The notes: generated by a model from the sequence alone, not told the origin. A stretch of 8,553 nt of DNA from JAGPHI01 sp036641735 (GCA_036641735.1 JAVWEG010000078.1:1-8553); one strand, 5' to 3'; positions 1 to 6,264 are shown, numbered from the stretch's first letter. A program made the numbers and translations.

Positions 1-275
1 GTTCCCATTTTACACGCTCCTTAATGTAATGCAGTAATTATGCCTTAAAAGGTGCTAAAATGCAAGCGGGTTAAATGTTGCATAAATAAATATTAATCTG
101 GCCTTTAACACTGCTTATAACAATATAATTATCGCATATAAATTACATGCTTAAGATAAATTTATGCGTTGTATTTCAGTGGAGCTACTCACATTCACGC
201 AATATAATATTGTTGCACAAAGTGTCTTTTTTGAAGGCGCTTTTTTTGTAAAATTAAAAAACGGAGGAATGAAAA
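1..275. other. Gene-free AT-rich upstream region of parA
   Basis: No credible coding frame is seen here. The stretch is very AT-rich. It holds a small palindrome CCTTAAAAGG (43-52) and an imperfect inverted repeat (134-144 with 158-167). Two TATAAT boxes are present (124-129 and 203-208), but neither has a convincing -35 at 16-18 bp, so I do not call a parA promoter. The end of the region carries a terminator-like hairpin (separate entry) and the parA ribosome binding site GGAGG at 263-267. Confidence 0.6.
219..247 (+). terminator. Terminator or attenuator hairpin before parA
   Basis: AAAGTGTC (219-226) pairs with GGCGCTTT (236-243) over 8 bp with two G-U pairs and a 9-nt loop. The T run continues to 247, so the hairpin has the form of a rho-independent terminator. 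It lies only 15 bases before the parA ribosome binding site and no promoter is obvious between it and parA. It either ends a transcript from outside the window or attenuates parA from within its leader. The G-U pairs and long loop make it weaker than the other two terminators here. Confidence 0.55.
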
Positions 276-1061
276 ATGCGAACAATAGCGGTAATTAACA
301 TTAAGGGTGGAGTTGGAAAAACCATTTCCACCGTAAACATCGGAGCTGTGCTGGCGGATCCTGCCGAGCACAATAAAAAGGTGCTCATAGTAGACCTCGA
401 CCCACAAGCGAACGCCTCGCAGCTTTTGCGCCAATACAATATAGACGGTGCGTCCATTAGTGAGGTTTTTCTCGAAAAAGGTTTTAACGCAAAGAACGCC
501 GTGTACAAAACAGAACATAAAAATATAGACATTATTGCATCAAACATAAACTTTGCATTTGTTGAGGGCAAAATAATTGTGGATACCTCAAGGCAGCAGC
601 AAACCCGTTTAAAAAAGGCTTTGGCTCAGCTGGAAACGGATTATGATTATTGCTTACTGGATTGCCCACCCAATATCGGCATTGTAACAATAAACGCTTT
701 GGCAGCCGCTGATGAAGTCATTGTCCCTATTAAAATAGACCAATTTGCACTCGACGGCCTTGATTATCTGATAAATACAATAATGGATATTAAATCCGAG
801 TTTAACGAAAAGCTCAAATTTATAGGCTGCTTTGTCACTATGGATAACGCTACCGGCGTAAACAAAACTATTAAAGAGGTGCTTAAAGGCAGTGATAGTT
901 TACGCTTGTTTGCTACCTCAATCAAAACAAATGTTAAAGTAGCTGAAAGCACATTTAATCAAATGCCTGTCGTTTACACCGACAAGCAGGCATCCGCTTC
1001 CATAGGCTATCGCAATCTAACTCAAGAGATAATCGATAGAGAAATACATAACAATGTATAG
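276..1061 (+). CDS. parA: ParA/Soj-family partition ATPase
   Basis: A 261-aa ParA-type (MinD/SIMIBI) ATPase that with ParB and a centromere would segregate a plasmid or stabilise an excised ICE. Seen: deviant Walker A KGGVGKT at residues 10-16 with the signature lysine K10 and K15, the A' motif DLDPQAN at 40-46, and the Walker B-like strand ending LLDCPPNIG (127-135). It starts directly with the ATPase fold and has no N-terminal helix-turn-helix, so it belongs to the short Soj-like class, which usually does not repress its own operon. Length is typical of that class. The ATG at 276 has GGAGG at 263-267, 8 nt upstream. Unusually, parB does not follow: a Fic gene and a 0.6-kb repeat array lie between. 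Family assignment is firm; the partition role is inferred from context. Confidence 0.97.
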   Translation: MRTIAVINIKGGVGKTISTVNIGAVLADPAEHNKKVLIVDLDPQANASQLLRQYNIDGASISEVFLEKGFNAKNAVYKTEHKNIDIIASNINFAFVEGKIIVDTSRQQQTRLKKALAQLETDYDYCLLDCPPNIGIVTINALAAADEVIVPIKIDQFALDGLDYLINTIMDIKSEFNEKLKFIGCFVTMDNATGVNKTIKEVLKGSDSLRLFATSIKTNVKVAESTFNQMPVVYTDKQASASIGYRNLTQEIIDREIHNNV

Positions 1062-1087
1062 CATTTGAAAAATCCGTAAAATAAGCA

Positions 1088-1116
1088 TTGAATACTTTAT
1101 GTGAAATTGATATAAT
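1088..1116 (+). promoter_or_regulatory. Sigma-A type promoter for the Fic gene
   Basis: TTGAAT (1088-1093) is followed after exactly 17 bp by a perfect TATAAT (1111-1116). The bases TGA just before the -10 give an extended -10 (TGNTATAAT). It lies 59 bp before the Fic start and 26 bp after the parA stop. With the terminator after the Fic gene, it makes that gene an independent transcription unit. Confidence 0.75.
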
Positions 1117-1175
1117 AATTTATTACACCATTTTTGCTTTAAGCAGAAAATTTGCTACGAAGGGAGCTTTTAACT

Positions 1176-1880
1176 ATGCAATCAAAATATCAGATGACAA
1201 GAGAGCAAAACATTTTTGTTGCCAAACGAAACATTGTGGACTATATCTGGAAAAGTGCCAAGCTGGAGGGCATTAACGTTACCTTTCCCGAAACAAACGC
1301 AATCTTTGAGGGAATGGGAGTAGAGTCTGTTAAAGTTGAAGATATTGTAAAAATAAACAATATGAAACGTGCCTGGAGCTTTCTTCTCGACACTCTTGAC
1401 CGCTTTACTGACTTTGATTATCTATGCCGCGTAAATATGATTATTGGAGGCGACGGCAGTATATTTGGAGCCGGTAAAATCAGAGCATATGACGTTAAGA
1501 TATCCGGCACAAAATGGCAGCCACAAATTCCTTTTGAATATGATGTGCGCAATGAGATGATGGATATTTTGTCTATAAAATCCCCCACAGAGCGAGCTAT
1601 AACTTTAATGCTTTGGTGTATGCGCAGACAAATATTTATCGACGGAAACAAGCGAACAGCTATGATGATAGCAAATAAAGAAATGATTGTTAATGGTTGT
1701 GGTATTATTAGTATTTCCGTTGATAAAATAAGACCTTTTGGTGAGCTGCTTATTGCATTTTATGAAACAAATAATATGACGGAAATCAAGCAATTTGTAT
1801 ACGACAACTGTATTGACGGTATAGACTTTGAGTCAAAGATTACACAGCAGCCTGAAAACGATGATGATTTGGAACTATAA
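1176..1880 (+). CDS. Fic-family (Fic/DOC) protein
   Basis: A 234-aa Fic-fold protein. Fic enzymes usually transfer AMP from ATP to a hydroxyl side chain of a target protein. Seen: the Fic core IFIDGNKRTA at residues 153-162 and a flap-like segment GKIRAYDVKISG at 100-111. An N-terminal NAIFEGM (41-47) resembles the self-inhibitory helix (S/T)xxxE(G/N). The catalytic His of HPFx(D/E)GNxR is replaced by Gln152. From memory this Q-(L/I)-F-x-DGNKR form is typical of one Firmicutes Fic subfamily, so it is not a private mutation, but it questions AMP transfer activity. The start at ATG 1176 is supported by AGGGAG at 1161-1166; an in-frame TTG at 1152 lies upstream of that site. It has its own promoter and terminator. 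No antitoxin-like small gene is adjacent, so the inhibitory helix, if functional, is in cis. Target unknown. Confidence 0.9.
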   Translation: MQSKYQMTREQNIFVAKRNIVDYIWKSAKLEGINVTFPETNAIFEGMGVESVKVEDIVKINNMKRAWSFLLDTLDRFTDFDYLCRVNMIIGGDGSIFGAGKIRAYDVKISGTKWQPQIPFEYDVRNEMMDILSIKSPTERAITLMLWCMRRQIFIDGNKRTAMMIANKEMIVNGCGIISISVDKIRPFGELLIAFYETNNMTEIKQFVYDNCIDGIDFESKITQQPENDDDLEL

Positions 1881-1896
1881 CAGAATAAATTGCACT

Positions 1897-1934
1897 AAAG
1901 AAGTATCGCAGGAAACTGTGGCACTTCTTTTTTT
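1897..1934 (+). terminator. Rho-independent terminator after the Fic gene
   Basis: AAAGAAGT (1897-1904) pairs perfectly with ACTTCTTT (1923-1930). Inside is a second stem, CGCAG/CTGTG, closed by a GAAA tetraloop, and a T run to 1934 follows. It begins 17 bases after the Fic stop. Its 3' arm overlaps the bases TGTGGCACTT (1917-1926), which equal one arm plus TT spacer of the 18-bp palindrome found 32 bp further on. Confidence 0.85.
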
Positions 1935-1957
1935 GTTTTGAGTATGCAAGAGCAAAT

Positions 1958-1975
1958 TGTGGCACTTGTGCCACA
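1958..1975. repeat. parS-like 18-bp palindrome, left copy
   Basis: TGTGGCAC-TT-GTGCCACA has perfect 8-bp arms with a TT spacer. It sits in a 33-bp block (1946-1978) that recurs at 2535-2567 with one mismatch; the two blocks bracket the 55-bp repeat array. The arms match the Bacillus parS arms (TGTTNCAC/GTGAAACA) at six of eight positions each, but the centre carries an extra TT. Likely a ParB-type operator or centromere site; binding is inferred. Confidence 0.75.
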
Positions 1976-1989
1976 TTTCATACTCTGTA

Positions 1990-2518
1990 AGCAATCTTGG
2001 TATCATTTGATACCAAGAATTACGATTTTAAACTTTAACGCGTTAGCAATCCTGGTATCATTTGATACCGGAAATTACGATTTTGAACTTTGTCACGTTG
2101 GCAATCCTGGTATCATTTGATACCAAGAATTACGATTTTGAACTTTACCACCTTAGCAATCCTGGTATCATTTGATACCGGAAATTACGATTTTGAACTT
2201 TACCACTTTTGCAATCCTGGTATCATTTGATACCGGGAATTACGATTTTGAACTTTACCACTTTTGCAATCCTGGTATCATTTTATACCAGAAATTACGA
2301 TTTTGAACTTTGTCACGTTGGCAATCCCGGTATCATTTGATACCAGAAATTACGATTTTGAACTTTACCGCGTTAGCAATCCTGGTATCATTTGATACCA
2401 AGAATTACGATTTTAGACTTTACCACTTTTGCAATCCTGGTATCATTTGATACCAAGAATTACGATTTTGGACTTTACTACTTTTGCAATCCTGGTATCA
2501 TTTGATACCGGAAATTAC
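1990..2518. repeat. Ten-copy 55-bp iterated palindrome array
   Basis: Ten copies of a unit occur at exact 55-bp spacing; GGTATCA begins at 1999, 2054, 2109, 2164, 2219, 2274, 2329, 2384, 2439 and 2494. Each holds a palindrome of the form NTGGTATCA-TT-TGATACCNN. Nine of ten keep the core GGTATCATTTGATACC; copy six has one change (TTATACC). The linker GAATTACGATTTTGAACTTT is also well conserved, followed by about 10 variable bases of a few recurring classes (such as GTCACGTTG in units 2 and 6). All copies have the same orientation. 55 is not a multiple of three, so no repeated protein is encoded. The position before parB and the bracketing parS-like sites suggest a centromere or protein-binding iteron array; an origin is also possible, but no replication initiator is visible. 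Confidence 0.97.
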
Positions 2519-2546
2519 TGTATTGGTTTCAATCGCAAGAGAAAAT

Positions 2547-2564
2547 TGTGGCACTTGTGCCACA
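2547..2564. repeat. parS-like 18-bp palindrome, right copy
   Basis: The second perfect copy of TGTGGCACTTGTGCCACA, in the same orientation as the left one and 589 bp from it. It ends 20 bases before the parB start and 8 bases before its ribosome binding site (AGGAGG, 2572-2577). A protein bound here could block parB transcription or translation, giving autoregulation if ParB is the ligand (inference). Confidence 0.75.
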
Positions 2565-2584
2565 TTTTAATAGGAGGAATAATT

Positions 2585-3088
2585 ATGGCATTTAAACTAA
2601 ACCCCGACATAGCATCAAATATCAGTAGAGTGGAAAATAGCGCATTGAGGCAGGATGCGCAGAATAGCTTTAGGCTTGAATATATTGATATCAATAAAAT
2701 CTTGCCCAGCGAAAAGAATTTTTATCGAATAGATGAAATTGAGGAGCTTGCAGAGGACATTGAATTGAATGGGCTTATGCACAATCTTGTATTGCGAAAG
2801 CTTGAAAACGATACATTTGAAATCATAAGCGGTGAGCGCCGCTTTTCAGCGTATAAGCTACTCAATGAAAAGCTTGGCGATAAATACCGTATGATACCTG
2901 CAAAAATAGATAATGCTGATGACCTCGACGCAGAAGAAAAGCTTATTAGGGCAAATCAATCAACGCGCGTATGCTCACCAGCTGAAACCTTTCAAGCCGT
3001 AGAACGGCTAACGCAAATATATACTAAAAAAAGGCTCGCGGTGATAAAATCCCGGGGCGAATTCGCGAAGCAATTAGTAACGAGTTAA
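2585..3088 (+). CDS. parB: ParB-family protein, N-terminal part (frameshifted gene)
   Basis: N-terminal portion of a ParB/Spo0J-type DNA-binding protein, the partner of ParA. Seen: a ParB/sulfiredoxin-fold domain at about residues 31-127, with EELAEDIELNG (53-63), the nucleotide-binding GERR box (83-86) and a C3-like segment LIRANQSTRVCSPAE (120-134). In ParB proteins these boxes bind CTP. The start at ATG 2585 is set by AGGAGG at 2572-2577; reading from 2429 would wrongly translate part of the repeat array. After ACT-AAA-AAA-AGG at 3023-3034 this frame loses all ParB similarity and stops at 3086-3088 (about 167 aa). The missing helix-turn-helix is in the next frame (3028-3429). One extra A in the seven-A run would give a 281-aa protein. 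As read, the gene is interrupted, by mutation, sequencing error or, less likely, recoding. Confidence 0.88.
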   Translation: MAFKLNPDIASNISRVENSALRQDAQNSFRLEYIDINKILPSEKNFYRIDEIEELAEDIELNGLMHNLVLRKLENDTFEIISGERRFSAYKLLNEKLGDKYRMIPAKIDNADDLDAEEKLIRANQSTRVCSPAETFQAVERLTQIYTKKRLAVIKSRGEFAKQLVTS

Positions 3089-3429
3089 ACATAAGCCAAG
3101 CTCAAGTATCTCGATATCAAAAAATTGCAGACAACCTCTCCCCTGCTGCAAAGCAAGATTTTATCGAAGGGCATATCAATATGTCTGATGCGCTTAATAT
3201 TTCTTCTTCTCCTAATGTAGCGGCACAAGCAGACCGCTTAAATGAAGTGAAAGAGAAAAAAGCACAGGCAAAAAGCGAAGCGGCTAAAGCAATCGCCCCT
3301 GAAAAGCCTAAGCGCGTGAAATACGAATACTTCTGTCCGAAATGTGGTGTTGAGGTATGGGCATATCAAAACATTGCTTTGAAATGCGAAGGCTGCCAAA
3401 TAGCGCTGAGTGTTTTAAATATAAAATAA
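3028..3429 (+). pseudogene. parB: ParB C-terminal part: HTH and zinc ribbon, shifted frame
   Basis: This frame is open from the A run to 3429 and continues the ParB fold: GRIREAISNELNISQAQVSR is a classic helix-turn-helix with its recognition helix (about residues 159-181 of the restored protein). A helical spacer rich in Lys and Ala follows, and then a zinc ribbon of CPKC (3334-3345) and CEGC about 17 residues on. The ribbon resembles those that end SprT-like and some element-encoded ParB proteins. It takes the place of the leucine-rich dimerisation domain of chromosomal ParB. No ribosome binding site or good start is seen at the frame's beginning; an internal ATG at 3181 would give only the ribbon (82 aa). 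So this is most likely the separated end of one gene rather than an independent protein. Confidence 0.8.
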
Positions 3430-3435
3430 ACCTTA

Positions 3436-3464
3436 AAAGCGGTCTGTAATACAGGCCGTTTTTT
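3436..3464 (+). terminator. Rho-independent terminator after parB
   Basis: CGGTCTGT (3440-3447) pairs with ACAGGCCG (3451-3458) with one G-U pair and an AAT loop, followed by six T (3459-3464). It lies 7 bases after the end of the parB frame and before the ribosome binding site of the next gene. The TOPRIM gene is therefore either expressed by readthrough or from a promoter I cannot place. Confidence 0.85.
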
Positions 3465-3485
3465 CTATTAAAGGAGGAATAACGG

Positions 3486-4469
3486 ATGCCAATGAGTAAA
3501 GGCGGAAAGCTTTATTATACGAACGACCAATATCAGCACGCGCGTTACAATACGAGTGCGCTTGAGTATGCAAAGGCGCAAGGCTATGAATTGCAGCAGG
3601 ACGGCAGCTACTTTACAATGAAAGAGCACGATAGTATGGTTTTTACCAAGAACGGACAATGGTTTTGGAACTCGCGCGAGCTTAAAGGCGGCGCAATGGA
3701 ATTCATAATATCCTATGAGCAAAAAAGTATGGTGGAAGCCGTGCTGATATTAAATGGCGAATTAGAGCGTGGGCAAATTTACATTGAAAATGTGCAAAAA
3801 GAAAATTCGTCCTCAGAACCAATAGAATTTGAATTGCCCGAAAAGGCAGATAACAACCGCCGTGTATTTGCTTATCTTTTGAAGGAACGTCAGCTTGACA
3901 ACGATATCGTCGCGGAGCTTGTTCACGAGAAAAAAATATATCAATCTGCAAAGCACGGAAATGTTGTGTTTCTTGGCTTTGACTGTCAAGGCGCGCCAAA
4001 AAGTGCGTTTCAACGTGGTACAAACACCTATGCAAAGGACAGCTTTAAGCGCGATATCGCAGGCAGCAACAAGGATATACCTTTTGTGATGGAGGCGGCC
4101 GCCGCAAATTGCAATCGCGTATATGTGTTTGAAAGCTGCATTGATGCCATTAGCCATGCCACTTTATTTAAATTGGCAGGCAAGGATTACAAAGACGGGT
4201 ACCGAATATCTCTTGGTGGTGTTGCCGCTCGTGCGCTTGACTACTTTTTATCCAATAATAAGCTCATTCAAGAGATTGTACTTTGCCTTGATAACGACGA
4301 CCCGGGCAAAGCTGCCACAAAGCGCATAGCCGACTGCTTAGAAGAAAGCAAAGCGTATAAAATATACGTACAATCGCCAAGATTTAAAGATTTTAACGAG
4401 GATTTGAAGGAGTATCGAAGTAATGAAATACACGAAAATCCATCTATGGAATGTGATTTTGAAGCTTGA
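3486..4469 (+). CDS. DUF3991 and TOPRIM domain protein (primase-like)
   Basis: A 327-aa protein of the DUF3991/TOPRIM type, common on Firmicutes conjugative elements. Seen: an N-terminal primase-like module (about residues 20-95) with YFTMKEHDSMVF and GGAMEFI, which lacks the CHC2 zinc cysteines of true DnaG; a DUF3991-like middle (about 120-200); and a TOPRIM domain with VYVFES (Glu216) and LCLDNDDPG (Asp269, Asp271), the acidic metal-binding set. A DFNEDLK segment (302-308) near the end is usual for the family. Start ATG 3486 has AAGGAGG at 3471-3477. Length is normal. TOPRIM metal sites serve primases, topoisomerases and OLD-type nucleases; the biochemical activity of this family is not settled as far as I know. 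Context suggests action on single-stranded or transferred element DNA. Confidence 0.92.
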   Translation: MPMSKGGKLYYTNDQYQHARYNTSALEYAKAQGYELQQDGSYFTMKEHDSMVFTKNGQWFWNSRELKGGAMEFIISYEQKSMVEAVLILNGELERGQIYIENVQKENSSSEPIEFELPEKADNNRRVFAYLLKERQLDNDIVAELVHEKKIYQSAKHGNVVFLGFDCQGAPKSAFQRGTNTYAKDSFKRDIAGSNKDIPFVMEAAAANCNRVYVFESCIDAISHATLFKLAGKDYKDGYRISLGGVAARALDYFLSNNKLIQEIVLCLDNDDPGKAATKRIADCLEESKAYKIYVQSPRFKDFNEDLKEYRSNEIHENPSMECDFEA

Positions 4470-4695
4470 CGCGCTTTTGTAGCCTGATGTGTCGCGCGAC
4501 AAATGAGACCACAAGATATACCAAAAAAGCAGCATAAAACCTGCCGTAGCATTAAAACTCCGTTGGAACGGCTGGATAAGCAGTGTTACACATTGCCCAT
4601 AACAGCTTGAAAGCACAGCTTTCAACTTGTGTTACATTTCGTTTTTTGTGTTACATCTTGTGTTACCAACATATAGACGTTTTTTGGAGGGAAGA
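4470..4695. other. Inverted-repeat-rich intergenic region, possible oriT or operator
   Basis: No gene is seen. The stretch holds a perfect 12-bp palindrome TGTCGCGCGACA (4490-4501), a short stem CCGTT/AACGG (4560-4571), and a perfect 8-bp inverted repeat TTGAAAGC-ACA-GCTTTCAA (4607-4625). The box GTGTTACA recurs at 4583-4590, 4629-4636 and 4648-4655, with a partial copy at 4660-4667. The last three lie within extended direct repeats TTGTGTTACAT. The next gene encodes a ribbon-helix-helix protein, a family that often binds such repeats at an oriT or at its own promoter. No relaxase is in the window to support the oriT reading. A -10-like TATAGA (4672-4677) lacks a well-spaced -35. Confidence 0.45.
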
Positions 4696-5145
4696 ATGAA
4701 AAAAGCCAGTGAGTATATTCCAATACGTGTTACTGCTAAAATGAATGAGCTGCTCGAAAAGACAGCGCGAGCAGAAAACAAAAGCAAAAGTCTGCTTATC
4801 CGTGAATACATAGACAAGGGTTTACGTGTAGACGGATTTACACAAAATGAGCGAAGTATGCAAGACAGCATCGCTTTGGCGATAAAACAGGTGCTTGACC
4901 CCGCTGTCGAACGTTTGGCATCTATTTCAGCAAAAAACGCTTGGATGTCGGGCGCTGAATATTTTTTGTTAATCTATGCATTGCGTATACTTGTGGACGA
5001 TGAGGATTTAGATAATCTTAATTCGCTTGTTGAAAATTCGCGCAAGCTTGGCATCGCATACTTGAAAACAAAGGATGCAAGCGTAGATGATTTCATAAAA
5101 AAAGCGCTAAAGGATTTAGGTGGTAAAAATGCTAACCCGCAATGA
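4696..5145 (+). CDS. Ribbon-helix-helix DNA-binding protein
   Basis: A 149-aa protein with an N-terminal ribbon-helix-helix domain (about residues 8-44): the strand YIPIRVTAKM followed by two helices ending LLIREYIDKGL, the pattern of CopG/Arc-type and relaxosome accessory proteins. The rest (about 55-145) is predicted mostly helical and not recognised; it could be an oligomerisation domain. Start ATG 4696 is chosen because GGAGG lies at 4686-4690; an upstream in-frame ATG at 4627 would run through repeat DNA and has no such site. The last 17 bases overlap the next gene, which implies translational coupling. The repeats just upstream are plausible binding sites. Role: relaxosome accessory or operon repressor (inference). 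Confidence 0.85.
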   Translation: MKKASEYIPIRVTAKMNELLEKTARAENKSKSLLIREYIDKGLRVDGFTQNERSMQDSIALAIKQVLDPAVERLASISAKNAWMSGAEYFLLIYALRILVDDEDLDNLNSLVENSRKLGIAYLKTKDASVDDFIKKALKDLGGKNANPQ

Positions 5146-6235
5146 TTTTTTTACTGAGCTATGCAGAGTATTAACCGAACGCAATATTCAAAGCTGCATT
5201 TTGAATGGAGCGGTACAAATAAACATCAATCGGCAAAGCATTGGCTACATCGTTGGAAATGGTGACACGTACGCAAGCGGCAGCATAAATAACGCACAGG
5301 CAAAAAAGCTTTTTGCTGATGCCTCGGGTGTTGCCGCCGACGTTTATGAATATGTGCAAGCGACGGGAAACGCACAGGAGGAAATTACCATTGATAAGGA
5401 TACGTATAAAATCATTTCTAAATACATTGATGCTTCCTTGCTCGGAAAAAAATCAAATACAGATAGCGGATATGTTTTTGCTACGATTTCATCAAGCACC
5501 GATGCCAATAACAATTTTAACAATATACATCAGTTTCCAAACGATTACCAAAAAGCAAAAGAGGATTTTGTCAAACGCTCCGGGCTTGCTAATGGGCATC
5601 ACTTATTCACACGTATGCAGATGATTGAAATATATAAATCAAACGCATACACGCTTGACAATAATCCTGAAATAAATGAATATCAAATAAAAGCGCTAAG
5701 TGCCATTCAAGCTGACATCGAGCAGAGTGTGCCTGACCTATCGAATATGATAAATAATGAAGCGGAAGCTAATATTACAGATGAGCAGGAAATGTCTATT
5801 ATGAATGGCGAGCCGTACGTCTTAATAGAAAGCAGCAGCAGTGTACATTTCACGGATGGCGAAAAGCTATTGTTTAAAATTGCCGACAAAAAATTTTCTA
5901 ATGCCGATAATCTTGAGTATGAGGAGAACGAAGGCGGCAGCGTAAGCGGCTCTATTGTTTACAAAATGCCGGGTGACGAGGAATATTCAAAATACAGCTT
6001 CAAATACGATATCGTACAAGACTCGGACGATGCGACCTCAGGACTTTTTAACCATATCAAAGCCTTTTGGCAAACGCAGGAAAAGCTTATAAATCAAAAC
6101 CGTTATTCTCCATTTTCCTCTGAAACAGTAGCCGACGTGAAAGCCGTGCTGTCGTATCTTAATCAGTTTTTGGATACACAAGCCAAAGCACCGCCATTAT
6201 CGGCAATGTCGGAGGAATTTGATGATGAAATGTAA
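5129..6235 (+). CDS. Element-associated protein with LPD25-like C-terminal domain
   Basis: A 368-aa protein, predicted soluble, with no signal peptide or membrane segment. The start at ATG 5129 is preferred to GTG 5120 because AGGTGG at 5117-5122 is well spaced for it. Residues about 229-316 (PYVLIESSSSVHFTDGEKL to GLFNHIKAF) resemble the LPD25 family of large polyvalent protein-associated domains, usually found in giant proteins of mobile elements and phages: a strand pair, a DGE turn, an acidic YxFKYDIxD segment and a terminal helix HIKAFW. That match is from memory and is tentative. Residues 1-130 are not recognised. Its overlap with the ribbon-helix-helix gene and 29-bp gap to the large methylase gene indicate one operon. 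Confidence 0.8.
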   Translation: MLTRNDFFTELCRVLTERNIQSCILNGAVQININRQSIGYIVGNGDTYASGSINNAQAKKLFADASGVAADVYEYVQATGNAQEEITIDKDTYKIISKYIDASLLGKKSNTDSGYVFATISSSTDANNNFNNIHQFPNDYQKAKEDFVKRSGLANGHHLFTRMQMIEIYKSNAYTLDNNPEINEYQIKALSAIQADIEQSVPDLSNMINNEAEANITDEQEMSIMNGEPYVLIESSSSVHFTDGEKLLFKIADKKFSNADNLEYEENEGGSVSGSIVYKMPGDEEYSKYSFKYDIVQDSDDATSGLFNHIKAFWQTQEKLINQNRYSPFSSETVADVKAVLSYLNQFLDTQAKAPPLSAMSEEFDDEM

Positions 6236-6264
6236 TAACAGTAAAATAGTATGGAGTGTTACAA

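Noticed and set aside
1626..1655. Gln in place of the Fic catalytic His as a unique inactivating mutation
   Set aside because: As far as I recall, the same Gln occurs in many Firmicutes Fic proteins of this subfamily, so it is a subfamily trait.
1990..2518. Possible CRISPR array
   Set aside because: The stretches between palindromes are themselves conserved and not unique spacers; the whole 55-bp unit repeats. No cas gene is present.
1938..2584. Open frames running through the repeat array, including an N-terminal extension of parB from 2429
   Set aside because: They translate repeat DNA, the 55-bp period shifts frame at each copy, and the good ribosome binding site for parB is at 2572-2577 before ATG 2585.
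2892..2898. TGATACC half-site of the array inside parB
   Set aside because: A single 7-mer without its partner arm; expected by chance in a window of this size.
3023..3034. Canonical -1 programmed frameshift heptamer (dnaX type A-AAA-AAG)
   Set aside because: The A run is in the wrong phase: the zero frame is ACT-AAA-AAA-AGG, so tandem slippage would put the first Lys tRNA on TAA. Only a weaker single-tRNA or transcriptional slip remains possible.
3703..4157. Two 110-114-aa frames on the - strand opposite the TOPRIM gene
   Set aside because: They are antisense to a well-supported gene and show no recognisable protein pattern.
4627..4695. Longer N-terminus for the ribbon-helix-helix protein from ATG 4627
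   Set aside because: It would translate the direct repeats and has no ribosome binding site; GGAGG at 4686-4690 points to ATG 4696.
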